A DNA stretch of 64,000 nucleotides from Mesotaenium endlicherianum (taxonomy: Eukaryota; Streptophyta; Zygnematophyceae; Zygnematales; Mesotaeniaceae), in assembly GCA_009602735.1 (NCBI GenBank), contig WELA01010281.1, positions 343,884 to 407,883 of the forward strand. Direction: 5' to 3'. How positions within the stretch are numbered: the stretch's first letter is position 1; each line of letters starts with the position of its first letter. The translations under genes and the position numbers were made by a program. Below the pieces are notes generated by a model. It saw only the letters and a program-made list of their open reading frames with translations, did no database searches and had not been told where the DNA came from. This document shows, piece after piece, positions 50,701 through 60,762 of the stretch.

Positions 50701-52080
50701 TTAATATTGTGAGCCCTTGTTGTCTATGCATCTTGGGCCTCACTACTAGCATATATTTTACAAAAGTCTAGAATCCATGCATAGCCTAGCTGCTCTAGCA
50801 AATATATACTAAGAATCAGCTGCAGATAAAATGACTTTCCTTTGATTGCACACACCCTTCATCATAATTAAAATACTGTGTAAACTTACCAGTGGTTGCT
50901 TTGTATTGGTAAAATAAAGCTTAGTCCACCTCTAATGAGAGTGCACGGACTACGGCCTTAACAGACGTTGCCATGGCACCACCTGTCTCCCATCACCCCA
51001 TCTTGTCCCCCTATCTTGACAGACCGGAAGACAAGGAGGGGCAACCTTTGTAGCTGCATCAACTTACCTAAAATGAGAAGTTGACCTGGCTGGCACCAAT
51101 GAAAGCTGGAGTGGAGTTGAGCTTTCAAAGCCTTCAAACCTGAAGGTACATAGAAAACAAAGGGCACAATAGATTCAATACACATGAGACCAATTGGACC
51201 ATGCTAATCTGGTACACAAATACGTCCCCACATACTACTCAATAAAATGCTACAGATCCAACAAACAGGTCATTACACGCAAAGAAGTAAACTAAAAGGT
51301 TATTATACAAGATGGACAAATGAGAGGGCAAAGAAAAGGAGCAGAGCTGACCTTGTAAAATGTGCCCCCTAAAAGTATGAATTACGGCCTCCTTTCTCAT
51401 GTCAACGTCCCTGATATCACATCAAGCAAAGACTGAACACAATGTAGGAATATTGAGTAACATTTGAGAACCTGAAACAACCACTGCAATACAAATCTAA
51501 AATACTAAGCAACAATTAAGTACCTGCATACTGACTACACGAATGCACAGACTACACGAAGCAAGAGAGAGCAGTTGTAGCAGGCCAATCTCGGACGAGG
51601 ATGAACATTACACATAAAAACGCACGCACATAAGAATGAAGAAGTGAAAACAACATGTTATTGCCTGCACTAGGTTGAAGTACAAAGAATCCTATACGCA
51701 AAGTACAACAAAGAGCAAACAAGTCATTGAGGTGAACATAAGAGTATTAAGTGTAACTTACAAGCTGAATGATGCTGCGAATGAAGTGAAAGGGGCAACA
51801 CAAGCTGTTATGTAGGTAGGCCTCGGGCTTGGCCATAGAGGGGCTGTGCCAGTGTGCGGTGCAGCTAGCGAAGCAAAATTGTGAGCAAATTTCGCGGTTG
51901 CAAAAATATTGGTGGACTAGTTTTGGTGAAACCTTTTAGTTCCCGCCGTTGCTGCAAGAACCTGACACTATCGTACTTTCATTCTCAGTATCCCGTCGAT
52001 CGTCGCTCAAATTTAACTCACACGTGAACCTAAGCATACGGTCCCGAACGTGAGGCGTTGACGCGTTACAGGGCGGCGCG
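50700..52080. other. Non-coding right part of the hAT element
   Basis: AT-rich DNA without a supported open frame or a clear repeat until the TACGC-rich right end begins near 52080. Confidence 0.5.
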
Positions 52081-52189
52081 CACGAGTAAACTATATTTCG
52101 TACGCTCGGTACGTGCGTACCGACTCAGTACGCTTATTTAAGCGTACAACGAGCGGCTAGTTCGCGAACGGCGTAACCTTGACTTCTTC

Positions 52190-52872
52190 CTCAATTCACC
52201 TCAATTTCTATTTTAGGTATGTACGTATAGGCCAGTGAGCAAGGAACACAGCTTAAGCTAAGAACAAAAGAAAGTAAATAACTTATCGGACTTTGAAATA
52301 ATTAAAGGTTAGTGGGCACTCGCGTTCTTAACTTCGGAGTCCTCGACTAGAATTAGTACCCTCTATGTACAAAAAGGGGTCACGCGCGCCAATTTTTGGT
52401 GTCCTTTTTCCCCCCCAAGTGAGTTTCATGTGAAATCACAAGTTTACAACGCATGTAAAGAAATATTGATACCAAGCGGGCCTGTACCAATGATATACAC
52501 TACCTACGCACGCATGCGCGCATGCACAAAAAATACTCCAAAAACTCTTTGAGCCTGACTTGCTGTGGCACTTGCGAGCCCATGTCAACAAAAAAATAGG
52601 TCTAGTATCTCTTCAGCACAATCACTAACAAAATAAACCTTGCTTCCCTGTTGATGGGCTATTTTATTGAAGCCTTCTAGTTGCACGCCCACAAAGTTAC
52701 AACACGTTCATGGTCATGCCCAAACCTCTACAAAAAGTTGGCTTAAAGGGCTCATGGAAGGAAGCCCATGTCTAGTAGACTACGTATGCTACACGCGGCT
52801 GAATATGCTCTGGGATGCCAGACAGATGGTACTCAAAAAGCTTGATGATTTGACTCCCTCGTAGCTACCTTG
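52190..52872. other. Region between the hAT element and the IPUT1-like gene
   Basis: No gene recognised. The left part is the right flank of the hAT insertion and so continues the sequence left of 43945. The right part would hold the 3' end of the minus-strand IPUT1-like gene. Confidence 0.45.
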
Positions 52873-53559
52873 TCAAAAATCACATTCAAGATGCACATAA
52901 TCCCGATGCGGGACATCAACGACTTGCAATCTGCCAGCACGTTGATGGTCGCCAAGACTCGGCACAGCCCCCGCGCGCGGCGCCAAGACAACCACAACAA
53001 TGAGCAGCAGCAGCAGGACTCTGTGGAAGAGGTTGCGGTAGGGGAGGCCCGCGATGGCGCAGCTTGCGAGCGAAACTAGCCACGGCGTGAGCACCGGCAG
53101 CAACCGAGAGCGCAAGGGCGCTTGCGAGCAGAAGGTCCAACGAGAGCCAGCCATGGAAGAGAAGGCCCCACTCGAAGAAGGGATGAATGAACGGCGGGAC
53201 AAAGTAGATGGGGACAAACAAGAAGCCAATTGTTGCAAGGCCAACAATGGCAGCTTTGGAGGCCCACAGATAGCAGAGGGAGAGGAGCCCGCCCTTGCTC
53301 GCACAGGGGCCCTTCCGCAGCAGGAGCCTTATGGCCGCGGCTCTGTCAACGACCGAGAAGCGGTGACGGAGTGCCGCCGAGGCTGCGAGGAGGAGACCGT
53401 ACGCCATGGCTTGCAGCAGGGCTGTCGTGAGCTCGGCTCCATATTTGCTTAGGCGGGCCAAAGCGAGGGGGAGAAAGAGGGAGGGATGCCGCCAACGAGT
53501 GTGAGCCTTGAGCATGGAGCCATCAAAGTGCCAAAAGAAAATTGTTGCCGACCCCCCTA

Positions 53560-53705
53560 TATACATGTATACATGTATGAATATTCACACATATGTATAT
53601 AAACACATGTATGTGTATAAACAAATAAATACTTTTTTTTTTTTTTTTTTGACATGCATATAGCTACATACATATGTATACACACATGGTACAAATATAC
53701 ATGCA
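53560..53705. repeat. AT-rich microsatellite with an 18-base T run
   Basis: TACATGTATACATGTATG, CACATGTATGTGTATAAAC and TATGTATACACACATGG words surround T18 at 53633-53650, in the last intron of the IPUT1-like gene. Microsatellite growth explains it better than a poly(A) tail, since the same words lie on both sides. Confidence 0.75.
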
Positions 53706-55004
53706 TTCCCGGTTTTTCCTCCTCTGAGCCAGAGAACTTGGACCTCGCGCGTGCCACCTGCAGCAGGCAAGAATGAGGTCCACGCTGGTGAACCCCCACA
53801 GTGCTAGAGCGACCGCGTCACGAGGAGGATACACGAACGAGCATGACTACCTCACATGCGCTCAACTAGTGTACGGTATAGCCGTTTCTCTTGCTGTCAG
53901 ACTTGGGGCCAAGCCCTAAACCTCCGACCCAACCCCGCGTTCCTCAACGACGCCTCAACCCCCTGCCCTAGCCCGGCACCACATGACCAGCGGACAGGAC
54001 AGGCCATCCTGAAAGCGCACGGAGGTGTGGCCTGCAAAGCCCTCCAAGGGCGAGCCCCTTTGAGCGAGTCGAGTGCGTACATCAAATTGAGGCCCTTGTT
54101 TTGCAAAAAGAGACCCTTTAAAAATGCCATTCCACACTTAGGTGCGACTTCTCCCCCTCCCCTGTTGGCCGGGTGATCTCAGTCAGAAGAAAGGAAACAA
54201 CAGCCACATGTACACGCTGCGTGCTTTTCAATTAAGCCCGACTTGGCCTCCCACTCACTGTATCCAGCACCTGCGCCCGGCCATGCCTAACTAGAGGCCC
54301 CGCATGCATCCCAATGAACTCAACCGAGGCTTTTGTTGTTTCTTCTGCCTCAGCAGTAGCACAAGCCCCATTCCCGGCCCTTCCTCCTCCATTAGTGTGA
54401 TGGTATCGGACAGGGTCCTCTCAGATGGTTGCTTCATTGGGGCAGGTTTGACCGCCCGGGTCAAGGTCTTGAAGAATTAGGCTCTGAGTGTTCAGGGTTT
54501 GAGAATTCAAGGTTGCAGTTTTCAGGTTTGAAGGATCCAGGGTTGAAGGCTTTCGAGTGTAAGAGACCTCAGCTTCAAGGGTGAGGTTCTGGGCAGTGTG
54601 CCTCTTGAGGTTCAAACATTCGGGTTCCATGTGCAGGCAGAGCGTGGCTCACAGGGCAGGCCAGGGATTACCAACCTAAAAGCTCAAGCCCTCAAACCCT
54701 GTGTAACGGAAACACCATCAACCAAAAACTCTAAACCTCGAAGTCCAAGAACCCACCGCCTGAGAACTCTGCGCTTACCCAATGGTGCTGCGGCGCCAAG
54801 CGTGCCAGGTGAGGCCAAGTTGTAGGAAGGGCCAGGCCCACCAGTACTAGGGCTTGAAGCACAGCAGGCTCGGGAATGCACTCACGCTGTTGGGCCCGCA
54901 CGGCAAGTTCCACCTCTTGCACACATCTGCACGCGCGCACGCCCACGCCGGGGCGTGGATCGCCAATTATGAAATCAGGTCGGTACTTTTGGTCCAAATT
55001 TAGG

Positions 55005-55135
55005 AGAGGGAGAGGGAGAAAGAGAGAGAGAGAAAGAGAGAGATGGGACGGGAGGGATGGAGGGTGGGAGGGAGAGGGAGAGGGAGAGGGAGAGGGGGAT
55101 GGAGCGGAAGAGGGAGGGGGAGGGAGGGAGGGAAG
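55005..55135. repeat. GA/GGGA purine tract in IPUT1-like intron
   Basis: Plus strand reads GAGAGGGAGAGGGAG and related words for about 130 bases, so the sense strand of the gene is a long pyrimidine tract about 100 bases upstream of the exon at 54779-54926. Confidence 0.8.
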
Positions 55136-55680
55136 GAGACAGGGTGGAGGAACAAACTGCTCAAAGGGTACTCTTGCAATATTGTTCAGGGCTTGCAGTG
55201 CATTACGAATGCTGATTGACAGCAACAACCTCTGTGATACACAGGGTGTGAGGGAAGCACAATTATATCTTTGACTTGCAACAAGAGTGCATGAATAGAA
55301 GTACAAACTTTTTTAAATGATAAAAATCTTTAATGCTTTCGCCACCTAAATCTACGTGATGACGGGGGGCCGCAGTAGGTCACCGAAGCAACACAACAAA
55401 GTCACGTCTTTGAGCTTTGTGTAGTACACCATAATTTGGAGCCCAAACCCTAACCAGCCAAGCCCTCTCACTCACTGTAGTGGACTGCGTCCATTTGGTA
55501 GCCAAAGGGCAGTCTGTGTCGGCGCGTGAGCAGCGACCCGCCAGCCGGCGGCTAGAAGAGGGGGGCGTTCAGAAGGTCCAAAAAGAACGACGCCAAGAAC
55601 CCTTGATCGGCCCCATCGACGCTCCTCATTCTTCCCTCTAGACTCTTCCTCATTGCGTTGTACGTTGCGTTCAAGGGCTG

Positions 55681-55875
55681 CACGTGCACGCGCACACGCA
55701 GATGCGCACACACACGCACGCATGCACGCACGCACGGACACACACAAGGACGCGTATTACGACGACATTGAGGACAAAATTGGGAACATCAGACCAATCA
55801 ACGCATGGCATGCACCCGCAACACGCACGGACGCACGCACGCACGCACACACACGCACACACACAAAGACACACA
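55681..55875 (-). repeat. CA/CG alternating tracts (GT/GC on the sense strand)
   Basis: Two patches, about 55681-55755 and 55815-55875, in the intron between the exons at 55957-56212 and 55476-55677. The first ends exactly at the CAG acceptor. Confidence 0.8.
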
Positions 55876-57043
55876 CGCAAGCACAGATGCACTTCCAGAT
55901 GCCAGAACCATACGTCGGGAGTGGAGCGCGCGGGGAAAGCGAGGGGGGCCGGCCACCTTGAGCACAAACAGGCCCGTGTGGAAGAAGCAGGGGTTGACAA
56001 ACACGGCACAGAACTCCCCGCACTGGAAGAGCTCGTCCGCGTTGCGCAAAAACACGTTGTCAACGTCGAGCATCACCACCCGGTTGTACTCCTCCAGCCG
56101 CCACGCAAGCAGCTTGTTCAGCGCGTGTGTGAACCTCCTGTTGGCCCACGCCTACTCCTTGTAGGGGTTGCGCATGTTGTCGACCGGCAGCACGCGCAAG
56201 CCGTCGCCGGCGCTGCCATGGCCGTCAAGCGTGGGTCAGCGAAGTGAGCTGCGGCATAGCATGCATGGCATGGCGTTTGCCTGTAATATCCAGAATTCAT
56301 AAGGTACAGATTGGATACAGATAGAGTATAGATAGGAAATAGATATATAAGGGTATGGGTGGTTTGAGCACCGCTTGTGAAAGTCATGCAAGTGCAAGGG
56401 TATTGAAGTTCTGCAATGAGCAACCGCATGAGGCGAGGTGGCGGAGGTCCAAGCTTCATCGGAAGTCCAGTGAGGCTTCAGGTGACGCTTTGAAGCCGAC
56501 CCATTCTGCCCTACTCTACGGGACATCTATTGCCGCAGAAGGCTTGCAAGTTCAGGCCGAGTAAAGGGCAATAAAAAAGCGATATGAACTGATATGGTTT
56601 AACGACTGTAATTATGCTAAATTGTCATCGCCCAGCACAAATCAACCAGGAGGTGTAGGCCGGGTTCCACCCACTCCTTACTATATCTCTTTGTAGTGCT
56701 CAGGGCATGTCTTGGAAATAAAGACTACAATGTTGGCCTCAGGTTTGGTCCGCACGAGCGTCTTCAACATCACCCTCAAAGCAATGAGGAAATCGTAATC
56801 GCGGATTGTGCCGCAGTGCATAATTGTTGCATACGCGTTTTGTCTCAGAACTGGCGGGGCCACACTGCCAGCAAGCATTGGGCTACTCGCCTTTGCCTCT
56901 GAAGCAAAACCTGGTGCGTTGAACAGAGCGAGGAGAAGTACGCACATTTGCAAGAATGGCAAGCTCCAATTTGGTTTTCCCAAATCTAAGACACCCCAAT
57001 GAAGCCTTTCCATGACTGTATATGGGTAAATCAAATTGAACAA

Positions 57044-57665
57044 TCTTCATACCAATTCTATTAACAAGGTCGTATTCAACGGATGTCGTCAGCAGTAAAA
57101 GCAAGCAAACATAAGACAGCGAGCATAGCAATATTGCTACTCTTACTCTTCAATTAGCCACCAAGTGTTACCTGAGCCTCTCCTCTACACTGGATATCGA
57201 AGAACGAAAGTTGAACCTAGAATATATGAACCCTATCTCTTCCTCTAGCTCAAAACTTTGACTCCATCTTAGGTCTGATAACGCAGTTGAATACGCTTAT
57301 GGGCACCTAATGTTTGTAAACGAATAGCATCAAGTGGCTCCATTACAAGTACGCTACGCTAAAATCTGCACATCTACTCATATAACTTGCCATTAGTAGC
57401 TAATATACTCAGGCTTATTCTTAGAGGCCCAAATATAGAGCAAAATATGCACGACCACCATGCACGCACTTTCTATCTGACCAGCCTCACTCAAATTCTT
57501 GATCTCTGAGGGGTGCACAATGTGCACTGCCAGTTCTGTTTTGGCTCTCATCGCTGCTCGTCACCCTCAGAAGGAGATTATTAACGGTTGATTCTCATAT
57601 ATCTGTGTGGATAAATGGGTCTTCATGTCGTTTGGTCGCTCTGGAGCACTCACATTTCAACGCAA
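57044..57665. other. Upstream region of the IPUT1-like gene
   Basis: It should contain the former promoter of the minus-strand IPUT1-like gene. No other gene or repeat recognised. Confidence 0.45.
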
Positions 57666-58253
57666 GTTGTCTTCTGTTCCCTTTATGCATCACCATTGAA
57701 TGTTTGTGAGGGGGCCGACAAAGTTCCCCTCACGGACGCCCCCGAACGATGACGACAAACCGAAACGTGCACAATACAACTCGAAACGTCGACGACATCG
57801 ACGGCGGAAGTTGTCGTCGGAACAAAATCAACAAAATCAACAGAATAAACTATCACAAAAACAAGGCGGGGCCAAGCAAGAGGAGGCCCCGCGCCCATGT
57901 CCGACACCGAAAAGACGAGGGAGGGTCGACGCAACTCACCTCGGCCCTGTCCGCCCCCCCGCTCCCCTCCCGCCAGCGGCCATGGCCCGTCAGTCGCCGT
58001 CCGGCGCCCCTGCACAAACACACAAGAATAGCAAATGACCATGACGACCTCACAACGAGCATGTATCACACGCCGGCCCGGCGCAATCAAAGTCTGCATC
58101 GACGTCGAGGAAGGGTCTCAAACGATCCGAAGCAAATCGAACACGCCGAAACGACAAGGAAACCCGACGAGCACGTGCCAGGGCCCTTAATGATTTTCCC
58201 CTCACAAAGGTTACGTGAGGGGCGCCAAACTGACGCCCACAAACCACACCACA
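57666..58253 (+). repeat. Left arm of a large inverted repeat
   Basis: About 585 bases that reappear reversed at 61917-62502 with well over 90% identity by eye. Shared landmarks: CCCTTTATGCATC, GGGCCGACAAAGTTCCCCTC, GACGACATCGACGGCGGAAG, GTCCGGCGCCCCTGCACAAA and AAACCACACCACATA. It is CpG-rich. One frame is open through most of the arm (57749-58282), and the matching frame is open in the other arm, giving near-identical 180-residue Arg/His/Pro-rich peptides that resemble nothing I know. The outer edges fade gradually and I found no target duplication. Confidence 0.88.
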
Positions 58254-59140
58254 TACTCTATGGGAGTCAGATGGGAGTGTAAAGGAGTGCCAATCCATGC
58301 CAACCAAGGTATCAAAGCAAACTGAAGCAAACAAAGGGCAAATTGTTGTCATGTCGGGTACAATTCGTGTCATCTAGTACGAGTTTGAAGTTAATGGAGG
58401 CATCATGGCTCTGCCACATGCACCACATGCGGGCCAAATCACGCGACACTTAATTTTGGCTCTGGAGGTACCAATTTGGTCGCGATCGATCTCACTCGCG
58501 ACTCTTTTGACAAAGTTAAGAACGCATTGCAGCAACTCACTTATCTTCTTTATAATTCTCTGTACACGCTCTTAGCACTTACAAGTCCTAACTAAAAGTT
58601 GTTAAGCACTTAAGGGCGAACACCTCACAACAAAGAAAAGTACTTGAGACAAAGTGTGGAGGCATTTACGACTAAATGGAAGTGGCGGATTCAAGAGAGT
58701 AGAGCCCATAAAAGGTAAAACTATGGCTCTTTTTGCTGCACTCCCGCCCCATTAACTTTGAGTACTGTTAAGTATAATGTTTGCTATCTGCTTTGAAAGA
58801 ATCGCAAATGGGATTGGGACGTTTTCACCCCGTGAATATGTGGACAAATTTGTAGAGACATATTTAGAGGTGGTTTTGTGAGAAGGGGTACGAGCGGCTT
58901 GGGAAACGCAGGGATGTGCAAGTGTCAACATAAGCAGCTTAAGAAGGGAAGAAAAATCATTTTACTTCACTTTTGCCATGGGGGCAGGTTGGGGGCAGGT
59001 TGGGGGCAGATTTTAGGGTTGAGGGAAGATTAAAAATTATTTGTTATTTGTTTACACAACAAGTTCTTATACTTACCTGAGCAGTAGTAATTCAATATTA
59101 GTACTACATTACTCATTATTCACCTCTTTATTTTTTTTCT
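58254..59140. other. Spacer between left arm and cassette copy 2
   Basis: No gene recognised. Near 58980 the sequence GGGGGCAGGTT is repeated in tandem. TTTTTTTTCTTTAG ending at 59146 could be a 3' splice site for the cassette gene. Confidence 0.45.
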
Positions 59141-59195
59141 TTAGGGGTGGGACTAGGACTGTCAGAACTAGGCTGGAAAGATCGCCCTCCACAAC

Positions 59196-59786
59196 ATGGC
59201 ATCATTCCCCAACTGTTGCAGCAACTGTAGTGCAGCAAGAGGTGTGGGACTTTCCTACTATCAGAAGTGCAACAAGTCTTTCATGCGGGCTGTAGAAGTG
59301 GACCCTATGGGCTGGCTTGTTAATTATAAAAGACGTGTCTATAAGAGAATAGACTCTACTCCTCGAGCAAGTGTCCGCATTAGTGATGTGAATGTGCCTA
59401 AGAACTTGTTTGAGACTCTCTTTGCACATGTAGGCAAAGAAGTTTCCCACTATATTACTAAAATTGAGCCCATGGTGTCTCGTAGTATTCAAAGAGTGTG
59501 TTGGAGTGTACAAGATTTGGATGCTCTTCTTTACTTCCAATCTGTCAATTCTGATTTGGGCTATGGGGCTGCCAAATTGCTTCCAAAACCAAAAGAGGTG
59601 GTAGCTACTGTCCCCCCTTTTTTCATAGAATGGAGGATGAACAAGTTTGGAGAGAAAACTCTCACTTTGAAGTTTTCTTTTTCAATTTTAAACAGGAGGG
59701 GGCATGTTGTGATGGCCCCTGACCAGTGTTATGATAGACTTGTTTGGAAGACTCATCACCATATTGACACTGGCACTCATATATAG
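59196..59786 (+). CDS. Two-ORF cassette, copy 2, ORF A: zinc-ribbon-like protein of unknown function
   Basis: 196 residues from ATG at 59196. The N-terminus CCSNCSAARGVGLSYYQKCN matches the CxxC...C motif of copy 1, then VEVDPMGWLVNYKRRVYKRI, NVPKNLFETLFAHVGKEVSH, AAKLLPKPKEVVATVPPFFI, LTLKFSFSILN and GHVVMAPDQCYDRLVW. About half of the residues agree with copy 1 (42944-43450, minus). ORF B follows in the same frame after a short stretch with in-frame stops, and copy 1 also has a stop at the equivalent place. I do not recognise the family. Protein-level conservation between copies that differ much at the DNA level suggests that it was once under selection. Confidence 0.65.
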   Translation: MASFPNCCSNCSAARGVGLSYYQKCNKSFMRAVEVDPMGWLVNYKRRVYKRIDSTPRASVRISDVNVPKNLFETLFAHVGKEVSHYITKIEPMVSRSIQRVCWSVQDLDALLYFQSVNSDLGYGAAKLLPKPKEVVATVPPFFIEWRMNKFGEKTLTLKFSFSILNRRGHVVMAPDQCYDRLVWKTHHHIDTGTHI

Positions 59787-59813
59787 TAAAGACTTGCTGA
59801 TTACCTTCTTAGG

Positions 59814-60338
59814 ATGCAAGCACATGGGCTTGAAGTTAAGGATGCCATGATAGAAGCAGCACAACTTGCAAGAGCTAACCTGCTACAGAAGGAACAAAAG
59901 AGGATTAAGAGGGAGAGAGAGAACTATAAGAGAGCTTGTGAGTTGCAAGAAGCTGCTAATTTAGCAACTCGTGTATTGAGAATGCAAAGGTCACTGGATC
60001 TGCGCACACCTGCAGAAAGAAAAGCAGATTCTGATGCTACTTTTGCACCTCAATCTCCTACTACCTCTAAGTTAGCTAAACAAGCTGCTATGCAAGTCAT
60101 GAGAGAGGCAAGAGCTAAGGTTGTAGATGAAGTGAGGCAAGTGCTTCAACAGAAAGAAGAGGAAGACAGGTTGATTGCGCAACTAGAGAAGGAGCATGCT
60201 CAAGCAATGCAAACTTTGGTAAGAGAAGGCAAGCACTTGTCATCAAAAGAGCTTATGAAGAGAGCGCGCGAGGTAGCAACCAACTGGAGAAAGACTCCAG
60301 CTATGTTTAATTTTTTGGCTACCTATGAGGATTCTTAG
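59814..60338 (+). CDS. Two-ORF cassette, copy 2, ORF B: coiled-coil protein of unknown function
   Basis: 174 residues, rich in Ala, Arg, Glu, Lys and Gln, and predicted helical by composition. It begins at MQAHGLEVKDAMIEAAQLAR, contains KEQKRIKRERENYKRA and VMREARAKVVDEVRQVLQQK, and ends WRKTPAMFNFLATYEDS. The matching part of copy 1 (42370-42920, minus) has GGVEVEEAMLEVGRLARLAG and EARAKLKAKQ. Lying in the frame of ORF A 27 bases further on, it may be a second domain of the same protein, reached by splicing or by ignoring the intervening stops. No known family recognised. Confidence 0.6.
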   Translation: MQAHGLEVKDAMIEAAQLARANLLQKEQKRIKRERENYKRACELQEAANLATRVLRMQRSLDLRTPAERKADSDATFAPQSPTTSKLAKQAAMQVMREARAKVVDEVRQVLQQKEEEDRLIAQLEKEHAQAMQTLVREGKHLSSKELMKRAREVATNWRKTPAMFNFLATYEDS

Positions 60339-60409
60339 TAGCCTCTTAAATAATGGAGTCAATTAAGGAATTTTTGGACAACTGATGGTCATTTGTATGA
60401 AGCAGCAAG

Positions 60410-60625
60410 AAAGAGACAAAGTGAGAATTTCCACTTTTGACGACAAATTCTTCACTTTCACTAATAGTGCAATAACTTATGAAGAGTATGTCAACTATCT
60501 CCAAAAATTGAAAGAAGTTTAGATATATGGGTTGTTTAACTGAATCTCAAATTTTTGACCATTCCGACAAAACCGCCGCAAATGGCGCTAAAAAGTACCC
60601 AAGTGTCTAAAAATGGGCATTTGGG
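60410..60625 (+). other. Cassette tail with a segment shared with 36.9 kb
   Basis: Just after ORF B, two short coding-like stretches occur: FDDKFFTFTNSAITYEEYVN and, in another frame, IFDHSDKTAANGAKKY. The second matches the fragment at 36900-37065 (-). It may be the last exon of the cassette gene or part of a terminal sequence of the element. Confidence 0.5.
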
Positions 60626-60762
60626 CTGCATGTAGCTGACAAGCCAAAAACGTAGATAAAAGTAGACTAAAATAGTACACCGGCTTGCTCCGGCTTAGAA
60701 TATAGGTAAATCTTGAGCGTCAACCACCCACTCACGATAATGCAAACCACCCTCACCACAAT

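Larger units (their letters stand above)
43953..52181 (-). mobile_element. hAT-superfamily DNA transposon, 8,229 bp, non-functional
   Basis: Termini CAGAGTTACGCCATACGC (left) and, reversed from the right, CAAGGTTACGCCGTTCGC agree at 14 of 18 positions. They are flanked by exact 8-bp duplications ACTTCTTC (43945-43952 and 52182-52189), the hAT target size. Both ends carry clusters of TACGC/GCGTA words (43965-44220 and 52080-52175), as expected of hAT subterminal repeats. The transposase gene is at 44689-48348 (-). The rest is non-coding: AT-rich DNA, short tandem repeats at 48.5-49.1 kb, and diverged direct repeats of about 380-485 bp at 49.15-50.7 kb. The exact target duplication suggests a fairly recent insertion. 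The transposase has three internal stops, so it was probably mobilised in trans or decayed after insertion. Confidence 0.88.
52873..57043 (-). pseudogene. IPUT1/PGSIP6-like GT8 glucuronosyltransferase, probably a pseudogene
   Basis: Relatives transfer glucuronic acid to inositol phosphorylceramide in the Golgi. Minus-strand exons: 56682-57043, 55957-56212, 55476-55677, 54779-54926, 53447 to about 52873, all in phase. Exon 1: signal-like SLPFLQMCVLLLALFNAPGF, then NAYATIMHCGTIRDYDF. Exon 2: RVVMLDVDNVFLRNADELFQ with the DxD site, and NPCFFHTGLFVLK. Exon 3: VDGADQGFLASFF and LPFGYQMDA. Exon 4: RWNLPCGPNS and YWWAWPFLQLGLTWH. Exon 5: GAELTTALLQAMAYG and membrane segments to RLLPVLTPWL. Defects: TAG after NPYKE (Gln or similar expected), TAG after NAPLF, TAG in FKP-YWW where relatives have Trp, and a one-frame shift near 53105 in the membrane domain. 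Splice sites are intact, so decay is recent, or some defects are assembly errors. Confidence 0.85.

Noticed and set aside
53633-53650. T18 run as the poly(A) tail of a retroposed element
   Set aside because: The same AT-rich words lie on both sides and no element body or target duplication is visible; microsatellite growth is simpler.
52873-57043. UAG read as glutamine (a variant nuclear code as in some ulvophyte algae)
   Set aside because: One of the three UAGs replaces a conserved Trp, a UAG in the hAT transposase also replaces Trp, and the roughly 1,000-codon ABCA gene has no in-frame UAG. Standard code with decay fits better.
57749-58282. 177-codon open frame in the left inverted arm as a host gene
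   Set aside because: It runs past the arm boundary into unrelated DNA and the composition is that of a CpG-rich repeat. It is recorded as part of the repeat instead.
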